64,000 bases of DNA from DASZQL01 sp964391865 (GTDB lineage Bacteria > Planctomycetota > Phycisphaerae > Phycisphaerales > UBA1924), in contig CAYMNQ010000001.1 in the NCBI GenBank assembly GCA_964391865.1, positions 310,001 through 374,000 of the forward strand, read 5' to 3'. A model generated the notes under the pieces. That model searched no databases. It was not told the DNA's origin and saw nothing but the letters and a program-made list of their open reading frames with translations. Positions 24,643-33,827 of the stretch are shown here, one piece after another. Numbering within the stretch: the stretch's first letter is position 1; each line of letters begins with the position of its first letter. The position numbers and the translations under genes were made by a program.

Positions 24643-25422
24643 TCACGGGCACGCCTGTCCCCAGTGCGCGATGATCTCGGCGACATCGCCCAGACCGATC
24701 ACCTTGTCGTGATCGAGGTCCGCCTCGTGCGGCGCGGGCGGGACGGCCTGGGACCAGTGGGTGATGAGGAGCGCGATGTCGCCAAGCCCGACGCCGCCGT
24801 CGCCGTCGGCATCGCCAGGGCACGCGGGCACGGCGTGGACGCGGAAAGTGACCGGGGCCGAGTCGGCGTAGACGCCGTTGGCGTCCCACGCGACGAGGGT
24901 GATGTCGTACTCGCCCGCGTGCGAGAGCGCGAGAATCTGCCCGTGCGCGTGCGAGCCGATGCCGACGTTGAAGGACCGCTCGGCGCGGGTCGCGCCGCTG
25001 CTGATGGCGTGCGCCTCGAAGGGTCCGTGCTCACCGAAGCCCCACGCGGCGACCGCGTGATGCTCGCCGTCAACGGGCGTGACGGCGGCGATCTCGAAGT
25101 TGAAGTCGCCGCCGTTCAGCCGGCCGGTGGCGAGGAAGAAGTCGCTGGTCAGCACGATGGGATCCGAAGCAACCCAGCCCTCGAACTCGTGCGGCGCGTC
25201 GAGGGTGAACTCGAGATCGAACTCGGCGGGCGCGCCGTCGAGGAGCAGGACACCCTCGCTGCTGACCGTGTAGCCCGACTCGGCGGGGAGGTATCCGGCG
25301 GCGATGCGGGCCGCGCCCGCGAAGGTATCGACGGTCATGTGGATGTGCGCATCGGCAACGGTCGCCGCGAACAAAGGAAGAGAAGCGACGGCGAAGAGAC
25401 GATTCAGATTCATGGGATTCAT
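24643..25422 (-). CDS. Exported protein with C-terminal dockerin-like repeats
   Basis: 259 aa. The signal peptide ends near V-A-D-A. The body is beta-rich with many His residues and G-S-H-A-H-G-Q. The C-terminal 55 residues are two dockerin-like Ca-binding repeats, CPGDADGDGGVGLGDIALLI and ADLDHDKVIGLGDVAEIIAHW, ending WGQACP. Tails of this kind are common on exported proteins of Phycisphaerae and may mediate surface attachment or sorting; that role is inferred. It is followed downstream by unrelated genes. The next minus-strand gene upstream is the prepilin-like protein. Confidence 0.75.
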   Translation of the reverse strand: MNPMNLNRLFAVASLPLFAATVADAHIHMTVDTFAGAARIAAGYLPAESGYTVSSEGVLLLDGAPAEFDLEFTLDAPHEFEGWVASDPIVLTSDFFLATGRLNGGDFNFEIAAVTPVDGEHHAVAAWGFGEHGPFEAHAISSGATRAERSFNVGIGSHAHGQILALSHAGEYDITLVAWDANGVYADSAPVTFRVHAVPACPGDADGDGGVGLGDIALLITHWSQAVPPAPHEADLDHDKVIGLGDVAEIIAHWGQACP

Positions 25423-25497
25423 GGTGGGACTTTCACTTTCTGCCCCGCGACGCGGGGCGTGCGATCAATCTGTTGAGTGAACGACAAGAACGAGGCG

Positions 25498-26202
25498 CTA
25501 GCGCGCGGCTTCAGGGTTGAACAGGTTGTTCTGCGCGGAGAATGTGCGTTCGATGTGCGGCCAGCCGATCGGGCCGGCGTGCCCGTCGATGAAGAGGTAG
25601 TTGGCGGCGTTGGCGTGCCGGGTCGCCGCGATCGAGCTGCCGACCTGGCTCGCGCGGGTCCAACCGACCGCGTGGATGTGGTCCACCGTGCCCTCGCCCT
25701 TCGGCTCGACGGCGTAGACCGTGAGGGACGGGCGCGGGATCTGGGCGAGCCGGTTGAGCGCGCGCCGACGCCCGTTGGGCAGCGTGCGGCGCGTGACGGG
25801 GTGGTAGTCAACGCCGGGCGTGAGCGGCTCGAAGTAGTCGTTGGTGGCGAAGGACGTGAGGCGCGATGCGCGGAACGGATCCGAGGGGCAGAACCGGGCC
25901 GCCTTGATGACGCCGAACTCTTGGAGCGATTGAAGCCACGACGCGGAACGCGCGAGCCCGCCGGTGGTGTGGCTTGAGAGCGGGAAGTAGTCGTCGTACT
26001 CGCGGCAGTACATGATGACCGCCGCGCCGATGGAGCGCTCGTTCGCCAAGCACTTCGTGGCGCGGGCGGACTCCATCGACAGCCGGAGCGCGGGGGTCAG
26101 CAGACTGAGCAGCAGAACAAGCACGGCCACGACCACCAGCAATTCGACCAGCGTGAACGCTTCGCGATCACGCGGGGGAACCGCGGGAAGAATGTGATTC
26201 AC
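25498..26202 (-). CDS. Prepilin-type pseudopilin-like protein (DUF1559-like)
   Basis: 234 aa from the GTG at 26202. A short leader ending in R-E-A is followed by FTLVELLVVVAVLVLLLSLL, the class III prepilin N-methylation/cleavage motif and hydrophobic stalk. The middle has ATKCLANERSIG...YCREYDDYFP, and near the C-terminus is H-A-N-A-A-N-Y-L-F-I-D-G, the H-X9-DG signature of the planctomycetal family. It should be processed by a prepilin peptidase and form type II secretion-like pseudopili. These occur in large numbers in planctomycetes. The open frame goes further upstream but without a protein-like N-terminus. Confidence 0.88.
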   Translation of the reverse strand: MNHILPAVPPRDREAFTLVELLVVVAVLVLLLSLLTPALRLSMESARATKCLANERSIGAAVIMYCREYDDYFPLSSHTTGGLARSASWLQSLQEFGVIKAARFCPSDPFRASRLTSFATNDYFEPLTPGVDYHPVTRRTLPNGRRRALNRLAQIPRPSLTVYAVEPKGEGTVDHIHAVGWTRASQVGSSIAATRHANAANYLFIDGHAGPIGWPHIERTFSAQNNLFNPEAAR

Positions 26203-26302
26203 GGGCGCACCTCGATGTGCCGCGAGCGCGCAGCGATCGCGGCGAGGGGGACCGATCTCCGCACAGAACACGTGATGTGATGGGTGAAAAAGCGGCTCGG
26301 GG

Positions 26303-26953
26303 TCACGCGCGGGGCGGCGGCGAGTCCGTGGGGAGCGCGCGCGACGTGCATCGCTCCGCTCCGGTTGGGAGCGGGGCTTCGCACCAGTCGTCGCCCTCGG
26401 TCACGATCTGAAGCTCGCCGGGCCAGAGCGGCAAGGGGAGCGACGCGAGCACGAGAGAATCAAGGCCCTTGCAGTCGAGCGGCGAAAGGCAGGGGAGCGC
26501 ATCAGCGGTCGCGGGCGCGCGTTCCTCCGCGCGCGCGGCCGGCGGCACCACGCCGGAGCGGCGGCGAGCGCCAACCTCGATGTCCTGGCGCGCCTGGACG
26601 ATGCAGAGCGAGCAATGCGCGCCGGCTCGCCCGGCGCGCTTCAGCGCGGCGTCCCACGTCGCCGTGGAGAATGAGACATCTTTCGGCGGTTCGATATTGT
26701 TCCGGATGGCCCACGCGAGGCGTTCGACCTCGGTGGTGCAGCAGCAGCTCGACCAGCACTCTTTGGCGGACGCGCATCCGCACGAGCCGCCCTCGCAGGG
26801 GAATCGCTCTCCGCCCGACTGGAACCGGCCGATCCACCGCGCGACGAATGCGGGACTCGGCAGAACTCCGAGACTCGCGGCGAGATAGCACATCAACAGA
26901 CCGGAACAAACCAGCCTCAGGAACGTTCGGCGTTGTCTGGTTTGACGGGGCAT
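26303..26953 (-). CDS. Exported Cys-rich protein of unknown function
   Basis: 216 aa. After an Arg-rich start and a hydrophobic segment (about 12-33) comes a dense cysteine cluster: FPCEGGSCGCASAKECWSSC followed by two more Cys, then T-E-V-E-R-L-A-W-A. A second Cys pair (HCSLC) and single Cys occur later. I recall similar Cys-rich proteins from planctomycetes, but know of no function; metal binding or disulfide structure is the obvious guess. It is divergent from the ALDH gene, with 62 bp between starts. Confidence 0.65.
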   Translation of the reverse strand: MPRQTRQRRTFLRLVCSGLLMCYLAASLGVLPSPAFVARWIGRFQSGGERFPCEGGSCGCASAKECWSSCCCTTEVERLAWAIRNNIEPPKDVSFSTATWDAALKRAGRAGAHCSLCIVQARQDIEVGARRRSGVVPPAARAEERAPATADALPCLSPLDCKGLDSLVLASLPLPLWPGELQIVTEGDDWCEAPLPTGAERCTSRALPTDSPPPRA

Positions 26954-27015
26954 CGCTTGCGGCTTGGCAGTATCACTGCCTGTTTAGCAGAAATCAACCC
27001 TGACTGTAGACTCCG

Positions 27016-28569
27016 ATGATGAGCCGCGAAATCTTGACACGACTTGGCCTCTTTGACGATCCGCGCGTGGTCCCCGCCGAGCGCGCCTCCGCCGATCATG
27101 TGATCTCTCAGAACCCCGCAACGGGCGAGAAGCTCGCGGGCGTGGCGTGCAATTCGGTCGCGGAGTACGACGCGATCGCCGCGCGCGCGGTGGCGGCGCA
27201 GGAGCAGTGGCGGCGCGTGCCCGCGCCGCTGAGGGGCGAGATTGTGCGGCGCATCGGCGAGGAGTTCCGCAAGCACAAAGCGGACCTCGGCGCGCTGGTC
27301 ACGCTCGAGATGGGCAAGATCCGCGCGGAGGGCGAGGGCGAGGTGCAGGAGTGCATCGACATCGCCGACTTCGCGGTGGGGTTGTCGCGCCAGTGCTACG
27401 GGCTGACGATGCCGAGCGAGCGGCGCAGCCACCGCATGATGGAGCAGTGGCACCCGCTGGGTGTGATCGGCGTGATCACGGCGTTCAACTTCCCGATCGC
27501 GGTGTGGGCGTGGAACGCGATGCTCGCCGCCGTCTGCGGCGACACGGTGATCTGGAAGCCGAGCAACATCACGCCGCTGGTGGCGATCGCGGGGACGCGC
27601 GTGGCGCACAAGGTGATGCGCGAGCAGGACATCTTCAAGCCGACGGGCGGCGTGAAGCCGGAGGATGTGTTCCCACTGGCGATCGGCCGCGATGCGGAAG
27701 TGGGCGAAGCGATGACGGGCGATCACCGCCTGCCGCTGATCAGCGCGACGGGCAGCACGCGGATGGGCAAGATCGTGGGGCAGAAGGTCGCGGCGCGCCT
27801 GGGGCGCTGCCTGCTCGAACTGGGCGGGAACAACGCGATCATCCTGATGCCCGACGCGGACATGGACCTCGCGATGCGCGGCATCGTCTTCGGAGCTGTC
27901 GGCACCGCGGGGCAGCGGTGCACGACGACGCGGCGACTGCTGTGCGTGGGCGATTCGGCGGCGCGGATCACGCCGAAACTCATCAGCGCGTACAAGACGG
28001 TGAAGATCGGCAACCCGCTCGACGCGGGCACGCTGATGGGGCCGCTGATCAACGCTCAAGCGGTCGCGAATATGAAGCACGCGATCGAAGCTGCGGTGAA
28101 GGACGGCTGCGAGGTGCTCGCGGGCGGACTCGCCGGCATCGAGAAATTCGCCGGGAAGCCGGGGCATTTCGTGGAGCCGACGATCATCAGGGTGCCGAGG
28201 GGGAAGGTGCCGAGGATCACCTGCGAGGAGACGTTCGCGCCGGTGCTCTACATCTTCGAGTGCGCGAGCTACGACGAGGCGATCGCGATGCACAACGCCG
28301 TGCCGCAGGGACTGTCGAGCGCGGTGTTCACCGATTCGGCGCGGACGGCGGAGCGGTTCCTCTCCGTCGACGGCTCGGACTGCGGTATCGCGAACGTGAA
28401 CCTCGGCACCAGCGGCGCTGAGATCGGCGGCGCGTTCGGCGGAGAAAAGGAAACCGGCGGCGGGCGCGAGTCCGGCTCCGACTCGTGGAAGGCGTACATG
28501 CGCCGGCAGACGAACACGATCAACTACGGCGACGATCTGCCGCTGGCGCAGGGGATTGTGTTCGGCTGA
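27016..28569 (+). CDS. amaB: Aldehyde dehydrogenase of the ALDH7 / alpha-aminoadipic semialdehyde type
   Basis: 517 aa NAD-dependent aldehyde dehydrogenase. It has the NAD-binding FNFPIAVWAWN segment, general base Glu in LELGGNNA and nucleophile Cys in TAGQRCTTTRR. ALDH7 signatures are the GGGRESGSDSWK...YMRRQT end and NLGTSGAEIGGAFGGEKETGGG. Members oxidise L-alpha-aminoadipic semialdehyde (piperideine-6-carboxylate) in lysine catabolism or betaine synthesis. No lysine catabolic neighbour is present, so the physiological substrate is inferred. The stop is 12 bp from the convergent gene at 28582. Confidence 0.9.
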   Translation: MMSREILTRLGLFDDPRVVPAERASADHVISQNPATGEKLAGVACNSVAEYDAIAARAVAAQEQWRRVPAPLRGEIVRRIGEEFRKHKADLGALVTLEMGKIRAEGEGEVQECIDIADFAVGLSRQCYGLTMPSERRSHRMMEQWHPLGVIGVITAFNFPIAVWAWNAMLAAVCGDTVIWKPSNITPLVAIAGTRVAHKVMREQDIFKPTGGVKPEDVFPLAIGRDAEVGEAMTGDHRLPLISATGSTRMGKIVGQKVAARLGRCLLELGGNNAIILMPDADMDLAMRGIVFGAVGTAGQRCTTTRRLLCVGDSAARITPKLISAYKTVKIGNPLDAGTLMGPLINAQAVANMKHAIEAAVKDGCEVLAGGLAGIEKFAGKPGHFVEPTIIRVPRGKVPRITCEETFAPVLYIFECASYDEAIAMHNAVPQGLSSAVFTDSARTAERFLSVDGSDCGIANVNLGTSGAEIGGAFGGEKETGGGRESGSDSWKAYMRRQTNTINYGDDLPLAQGIVFG

Positions 28570-28581
28570 GCCGGATGTTGA

Positions 28582-30534
28582 TCATTCACCGGCGCACGCG
28601 GTTGGAATTGAGTGCGCCCAGTGCGACAACATCACGCCGAGATCGTGAATGTCGATGAACCCGCTGCCGTCTTCGTCACCTCCCGTGAACGGCTCGACTG
28701 GTTGACGCCAGCGGTCGAGCAGCGTTGACAGGTCGCTGTAACTGACCTGTTCGTCGCGATTGACGTCGCCGCGGAGCCGCCCGTCCGCCCCGATGAACTG
28801 CACCAGATCGAAATGGGAGACGAAGTTGGAAGTTGATTCATGGCGGACGCGGATCCTCACGGCGTGGTCCTCCGGACGGACATAGCCGTCCACGCGGACG
28901 AACCGCCAGCGAGCGTTCGCGGACACGAGGGGCACATCGATGCTCAGAGGCACCTCGAAATCATCGAGCGCCGGGTCCCAGCGGGCGTCGGACCAGTTCC
29001 ACACCCAGATCGACTCCCGCACGCCGTGAGCGGATGTGGTGCTTTCGACCAGCAGGGCTAAGCGGCACGAACTCGGCGCCAACTCCGCGGTGCCCTCGAT
29101 ATGGATCTCGGCGATGCGCTGCGGATCGGAAACAACGCTCAACGCGCGGCGATCGGTGTGCCGGATCTCCTCGTGCGGGGCCCGGAACGGCTGAGTTCCT
29201 GCGCGGGTGCCGCGGGTGATCGACGCAAAGTCCAGGGTCGTACTCCATACGTGGCGTACCAACCGCTGGAGTATCTCCCAGGTCTCGGGCGTGCTGTACT
29301 CCGCGTCGCTCCAGACGAGAACCTCGCTGATGCCGAAGGCTCGGAGCATCGCGAGCATTCTGCGGCAGTCCTCGGAGCGGATGCGGTACCCGCCTTGAAT
29401 CTGCCCCGGTATTGCGATCCACGGCGACATGTCGTGCTGGTGTCCACCGCCGAAGGACTCGATACACGCGGCGAGATTCGCCCGCTGGAGACGGAGCGTC
29501 GCGTCCCATCTGCTCTCTCCCGACTCGGTCTCGACACGCGACGGATGCACCGGGAAGAGGGCCGGCGCTTGCATGTCCGAGGAACCGCTCCAGACCCAAC
29601 CGTCACCGAGGTCCCGGTCGGTCGAGAGTTCCGTGTACGTTCGGCCGTCGATGCCGTCGACGCGGCAGCTGTTGATGTAGTCGCTGACTCTGACCGACGC
29701 GCCCCATCGTTGGTGAATGACGTCGTAGGTCGAGGCCTTCATCGCCGCGTCTACCGCCTGGAGGTTCAGAGGGATCCACCAGCGTGTAAAGGCCCGGTTC
29801 TCTGGTGAATCGAACATCCGAACGCTCGTGTCGTACGGCGGCGAACCGGCCGCCGCGTATGCCTGCAGAAGTGTCAGTCCATTCTGGCCCGGGATGGGCT
29901 CGCTCGTGGCTCGCCTGTTGTTGCCGACTCGCTCCGAGAGCATCGCGTCGAACAGTCGAAGCCCTGCGAAGCCGCAGCATGGGGCGGTGGTCAGTTCGGT
30001 ATCAAAGTGGAATCTGGACGGGCTTGGTAAATCGGGGTCGAGCAACTGACGATCGGTGTACGTGTTCACGAATTCGGTCATCCAAGCCCTGGACTCATTG
30101 ATACCGTTGGACATCCATGCGGTGCGCCAGCGGACGTCGGTGTCTCCGTGATCTGGGTCGAGGATCGGCGCGACGAGCGCATCGCGCCGGTGGTACGCCA
30201 GGGCGACTGTCCCGTCCGACGAAGTGCCGTCCCCGGCGCCGTAGTTCTGGAGGATCAGGCAGATCTCGCCCGGGCCGAGCCCGCGATGGCGGATCAGGTC
30301 CGCAGCGCGTCCCGCGGCCTGCGCTCCCGAGAGTTCGGTGACGTCGACACGCACGCTCGGGATGACTCGCGGGTCGGTCTCGACAGCATCCGGGCGTGGG
30401 TTCCACGTCCAGAGTCGCGGAGCGGGTTCGCCCGCGAAAGTCTGTGCACCGCACGCGAGGCAGCACGCGGCGAGAAGCGCGGCATGGCCCGTGCCGCTCG
30501 GGCGCAGCGCTGCGGCCCGCGTTGATCGTTGCAT
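28582..30534 (-). CDS. Large exported protein with dockerin-like tail, function unknown
   Basis: 650 aa from the ATG at 30534, preceded by AAAGGGAG. The signal peptide has CCLACGAQTFAGE at its end. The body (about 30-590) contains LWTWNPRP, ILDPDHGDTDVRWRTAW, FHFDTEL and VLVWSDAEYSTPETWE-like segments, and is acidic and Trp-rich, suggesting a carbohydrate- or polymer-active enzyme, but no family is recognised. The C-terminal 65 residues are dockerin-like (RGDVNRDEQVSYSDL, GDEDGSGFIDIHDLGVML). It is divergent from squalene-hopene cyclase; the 204-bp gap should hold both promoters. Confidence 0.62.
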   Translation of the reverse strand: MQRSTRAAALRPSGTGHAALLAACCLACGAQTFAGEPAPRLWTWNPRPDAVETDPRVIPSVRVDVTELSGAQAAGRAADLIRHRGLGPGEICLILQNYGAGDGTSSDGTVALAYHRRDALVAPILDPDHGDTDVRWRTAWMSNGINESRAWMTEFVNTYTDRQLLDPDLPSPSRFHFDTELTTAPCCGFAGLRLFDAMLSERVGNNRRATSEPIPGQNGLTLLQAYAAAGSPPYDTSVRMFDSPENRAFTRWWIPLNLQAVDAAMKASTYDVIHQRWGASVRVSDYINSCRVDGIDGRTYTELSTDRDLGDGWVWSGSSDMQAPALFPVHPSRVETESGESRWDATLRLQRANLAACIESFGGGHQHDMSPWIAIPGQIQGGYRIRSEDCRRMLAMLRAFGISEVLVWSDAEYSTPETWEILQRLVRHVWSTTLDFASITRGTRAGTQPFRAPHEEIRHTDRRALSVVSDPQRIAEIHIEGTAELAPSSCRLALLVESTTSAHGVRESIWVWNWSDARWDPALDDFEVPLSIDVPLVSANARWRFVRVDGYVRPEDHAVRIRVRHESTSNFVSHFDLVQFIGADGRLRGDVNRDEQVSYSDLSTLLDRWRQPVEPFTGGDEDGSGFIDIHDLGVMLSHWAHSIPTACAGE

Positions 30535-30738
30535 TTCATACTCCCTTTGCGTGGGTCTGACGTTCACTCGGCGTGCGTCACGGCCCGCTCTTGCACCGGT
30601 CCGAGAAGAGTATCGGTGATGAGCGTGCTGGCTCGCTATGCTCCGTGTGAGGTCCTCGCTAGTTTTGACGCACAGCAACGAACAACTTCGTCGCGACACA
30701 CCGACCGTTTCGAAGTCAGACGCTCCGAGAATGCCCAT

Positions 30739-32997
30739 ATGCCCAGCATTTCCCCAGTCTCCTCAAGATCGATGACTCGTGAAGCCGTGTCCATTCGCTC
30801 GTCAACGTGCGACGGATCCAGCGAAGTCTCTTGCGGGCCAATCAGTGCCGATGACGTCAATCGGGTGCGAGCATCGCTTGCTCTTGCGGTCGATGCGTTG
30901 CTCTCGAAACAGCGAGCTGACGGGCACTGGTGCGCGGAGCTTGAGGGTGACTCGATCCTGATCACCGAGTATCTGCTGATGAAGTGGATCCTCGGGCAGG
31001 AGGCCGCGCCGGAGGCGACGCCGCGCGATCTTGAGCGCTTTCAAAGGATGCTCGTATACCTGCGGCGGTTGCAGCGCGCGGACGGCACATGGGGGCAGTA
31101 CCCCGGCTCGCCGGCGGATTTGTCCGCGTGCGTGAAGGCGTATTTCACGCTGAAACTCTTCGGTGATCACCGCGATGCGGCGCACATGGTTCGCGCGCGC
31201 GACGCGATCATCGCGATGGGCGGGGCGGAGCGGATCAACACGTTCTCGATGTTCTATCTCGCGTGCCTGGGGCAGGTGAGTTGGGATGCGTGCCCGTCGA
31301 TCCCGCCTGAAGTGGTTTTCCTGCCGCGGTGGTTCCCGTTCCATCTGGACAAGGTGGCGGCGTGGACGCGGACGATGATCCTGCCGCTGGCGATCTGTAC
31401 GGCGACGCGCCCGGTGCGGCGCTTGCCGTCGCTCCTGGGCATCGGCGAGCTGTTCATCGATCAATCGCGGCGCGAGCGGCTGAACCAGGAGTGGGACGCG
31501 AAGGAGACGCTGGGGTGGAAGAATTTCTTCCTCGCCGTCGATCGCGGGCTGAAGTGGCTGCAGAAGAGCGGCGTGATCGTGACGCGCGCGGCGGCGCTGC
31601 GCGCGGCGGAGAAGTGGATTCTCGACCGCATGCGCCCCGAGACGACCGACGGGCTGGGCGCGATTTTCCCGCCGATGGTGTACGTGCAGATCGCGTTCCA
31701 ATCGCTCGGCTACCCGCGCTCGCACCCGGTGATCGTGAACGCGGAGAAGGAACTCGACCGGTTCATCGTTGAACCCCCCGGGGAGGATCACATCAGAATC
31801 CAGCCGTGTTTCAGCCCGGTGTGGGATACGGGGATCGCGCTGTACGCGCTGACGGAGGCGGGGCTGACAGCGGAGAACAACGAGCGCATCGCGCGCACCT
31901 GCCGCTGGTTGTGCGAGCGCGAGGTGTCGGTGGTGGGCGACTGGATCAACAACCTGCGGCCGGCGGACCGCGCGATGCGCATGGGGCCGGGCGGGGATGC
32001 CGGGGCGTGGGCGTTCGAGTATCGCAACGACTGGTACCCCGACAATGACGACACGGTGATGGTGTGCAAGGCGCTGTGGCGCGCGGCGCATGGGGTGGGC
32101 GGTTCTGATGTGCCACTGACCGGCGGCTCTGAGCCGGTCAGTGCGGATCGCGCGAATGCACTGACCTCTCAGAGCAGAGGTCAGTGGCACGGCGGGACGG
32201 CGGATCGCGCGAGGGCGGCGGCGCAGCGCGGCGTGCGGTGGGTGCTGGCGATGCAGAATGATGACGGCGGGTGGGCCGCGTTCGATCGCACGAAGGACCG
32301 CCCTTGGATGGAGATGGTGCCGTTCGCCGACCACAACGCGATGCAGGACCCGTCGTGCGCGGACATCACCGGGCGCACGCTCGAGGCGCTGGTGACGTGC
32401 GGCGTGCCGCGTGAGCATGAGGGTGTGCGCCGCGCGGTCGAGTATTTGAAGAAGCAGCAGCGCGTGCAAGGGTGCTGGTGGGGGCGATGGGGATGCAACT
32501 TCATCTACGGCACGTGGCAGGCGGTGGGCGGGCTCATCTCGGCCGGCGAGGACCCGCGCTCGGCGTATCTGCAGCGCGCGCTCGCGTGGCTGCGCTCGAT
32601 CCAGAATGAGGACGGCGGGTTCGGCGAATCGGCGAACTCGTATCTTGATGAAGCGCAGTGGATGGGGAAGGGGCCGAGCACGGCGTCGCAGACGGCGTGG
32701 GGCGCGTGCGCGATGATGTTCCTGGTCGGCGCGGATGATGAGCGTGTGCGGCGCGCGATCGACTACCTCGTGCGCACGCAGCTCGTGCATGATGTGCCGG
32801 CGGAGAACTGGGGCGGTGATGCGCGACGCGATCCGCCGGGGCACATCGTGCCCGAGCCGCGCGGGTCGTGGCGCGAGGAGTGGTTCACGGGGACCGGGTT
32901 CCCGAAGGTGTTCTACCTGCGGTATCACCTGTACCGGCATTATTTTCCGGTGATGGCGCTGGGGCGGTATGTGAATCTGTCGCGCGGGGGGCGGTGA
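30739..32997 (+). CDS. shc: Squalene-hopene cyclase
   Basis: 752 aa from the ATG at 30739 (ATG at 30619 gives 792 aa; which is used is unsure). The class II terpene cyclase DXDD motif is DNDD at residues 435-438 in WYPDNDDTVMV. QW-type repeats include QNDDGGWAAFD and QNEDGGFGES. GTWGQYPG near the N-terminus and WGCNFIYGTWQ near the C-terminus match SHC. It cyclises squalene to hopene at the membrane. Residues 458-484, about 20 residues after the DXDD motif, are encoded by an in-frame palindromic element (32110-32190), a segment absent from the family consensus I recall. Confidence 0.93.
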   Translation: MPSISPVSSRSMTREAVSIRSSTCDGSSEVSCGPISADDVNRVRASLALAVDALLSKQRADGHWCAELEGDSILITEYLLMKWILGQEAAPEATPRDLERFQRMLVYLRRLQRADGTWGQYPGSPADLSACVKAYFTLKLFGDHRDAAHMVRARDAIIAMGGAERINTFSMFYLACLGQVSWDACPSIPPEVVFLPRWFPFHLDKVAAWTRTMILPLAICTATRPVRRLPSLLGIGELFIDQSRRERLNQEWDAKETLGWKNFFLAVDRGLKWLQKSGVIVTRAAALRAAEKWILDRMRPETTDGLGAIFPPMVYVQIAFQSLGYPRSHPVIVNAEKELDRFIVEPPGEDHIRIQPCFSPVWDTGIALYALTEAGLTAENNERIARTCRWLCEREVSVVGDWINNLRPADRAMRMGPGGDAGAWAFEYRNDWYPDNDDTVMVCKALWRAAHGVGGSDVPLTGGSEPVSADRANALTSQSRGQWHGGTADRARAAAQRGVRWVLAMQNDDGGWAAFDRTKDRPWMEMVPFADHNAMQDPSCADITGRTLEALVTCGVPREHEGVRRAVEYLKKQQRVQGCWWGRWGCNFIYGTWQAVGGLISAGEDPRSAYLQRALAWLRSIQNEDGGFGESANSYLDEAQWMGKGPSTASQTAWGACAMMFLVGADDERVRRAIDYLVRTQLVHDVPAENWGGDARRDPPGHIVPEPRGSWREEWFTGTGFPKVFYLRYHLYRHYFPVMALGRYVNLSRGGR
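32110..32190. repeat. Palindromic element, double-hairpin copy B inserted in frame in shc (81 bp)
   Basis: The outer ends GTGCCACTGACC and GGTCAGTGGCAC are identical to copy A at 22640. Hairpin 1 has stem CACTGACCGGC / GCCGGTCAGTG with GGCTCTGA as loop; hairpin 2 has stem CACTGACCTCT / AGAGGTCAGTG with loop CAGAGC. Both stems are 11-bp and perfect. The length is exactly 27 codons with no stop. A 12-bp direct repeat, CGGATCGCGCGA, occurs in the spacer (32144-32155) and again just downstream (32201-32212), which may be a trace of insertion. Confidence 0.88.
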
Positions 32998-33000
32998 GTT

Positions 33001-33612
33001 TTACATCGCGCGGATGAACATCTCCGCAGCGGCTCGGGCTTCGCGCACGGGGTCCATCGATTTCTTGATCTGCGAATGGATGATCGCGCCTTGCACGAGC
33101 AGGCAGAGGCGGGCGGCGAGTTCGTCGGGGTCGCGGGCACCGGCTTCGGCGGCGAGTGCGCGGATCACGTCGCGGATGTCGTTCTTGTGCTCGGCGGCGG
33201 CGCGGTGGATCGGGTGGTCGAGCTCGGGGAACTCGGCGGCGGCTTTGATGAAGAGGCAGCCGGCGAACTTGTCGCGCTTCAGCCACTCGCCGAGCGCGTC
33301 GTAGACGGCGAGGAGTTGTTCGCGCGGCGTGCGCGCGAGTTCGGCGACGCGGCGGGTGAGGAACTGCTTCAACTCTTCATCGCGCCGGTGGAGCGCGGCG
33401 AGGATGAGGTCTTCCTTTGATTCGAAGTGGTGGTAGAGGGTCATCTTCGCCACGCCGGCGGCTTCGATGATGGAGTCGATGCCGGTGGCGCGGAAGCCGT
33501 GGACGCGGAAGAGTTTCAGCGCGGCGTCGAGGAGGTCGTCGCGGCGCGGGGAGTCCTTCTCTGGCGGCTCGGGGGGGTCGGCGGGCTTGGCTCGGCGGGT
33601 GGTCTTGGGCAT
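33001..33612 (-). CDS. TetR-family transcriptional repressor
   Basis: 203 aa from the ATG at 33612. The N-terminal HTH domain has RDDLLDAALKLFRVHGFRA, TGIDSIIEAAGVAKMTLYHHF and ESKEDLI, all standard for TetR. The C-terminal ligand domain includes FAGCLFIKAAAEFPE, common in regulators of thiol or quinone-stress genes. It faces the AhpD-like gene, and the palindrome at 33828-33847 is its probable operator. Its stop (33001) is 3 bp from the convergent shc stop. Confidence 0.93.
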   Translation of the reverse strand: MPKTTRRAKPADPPEPPEKDSPRRDDLLDAALKLFRVHGFRATGIDSIIEAAGVAKMTLYHHFESKEDLILAALHRRDEELKQFLTRRVAELARTPREQLLAVYDALGEWLKRDKFAGCLFIKAAAEFPELDHPIHRAAAEHKNDIRDVIRALAAEAGARDPDELAARLCLLVQGAIIHSQIKKSMDPVREARAAAEMFIRAM

Positions 33613-33684
33613 GGGTGAACTCGGGAGCACGACTCCGGGACTTTGATGTTGTTGGTGGGCGCGCGTGACAGCTCGCGGGACAAG

Positions 33685-33711
33685 GAAGAAGAAGAAGAAG
33701 AAGAAGAAGAA
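33685..33711. repeat. (GAA)9 microsatellite
   Basis: Nine perfect GAA triplets in the leader side of the TetR gene (73 bp upstream of its ATG). Its length could vary by slippage. Confidence 0.85.
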
Positions 33712-33787
33712 GGCAGAGGCTGGGGGGAGACGGGCGGGACGCCTCAGCCGCTCGGTCTAGTCGCGCGGAAAAATAACACGATGGGGC

Positions 33788-33816
33788 TTGTCACCGGGCG
33801 GCCGTGGTGGAATCAT
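33788..33816 (+). promoter_or_regulatory. Sigma-70-like promoter for the AhpD-like gene
   Basis: TTGTCA, a 17-nt spacer and AATCAT (4/6 match to TATAAT). The start point would fall next to the palindrome at 33828, so repressor binding would block transcription. Confidence 0.5.
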
Positions 33817-33827
33817 ACCCATAGATA

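Noticed and set aside
30739..32997. shc as a pseudogene because of the inserted element
   Set aside because: The insertion is 81 bp (27 codons), keeps the frame and has no stop; the DXDD and QW motifs on both sides are intact.
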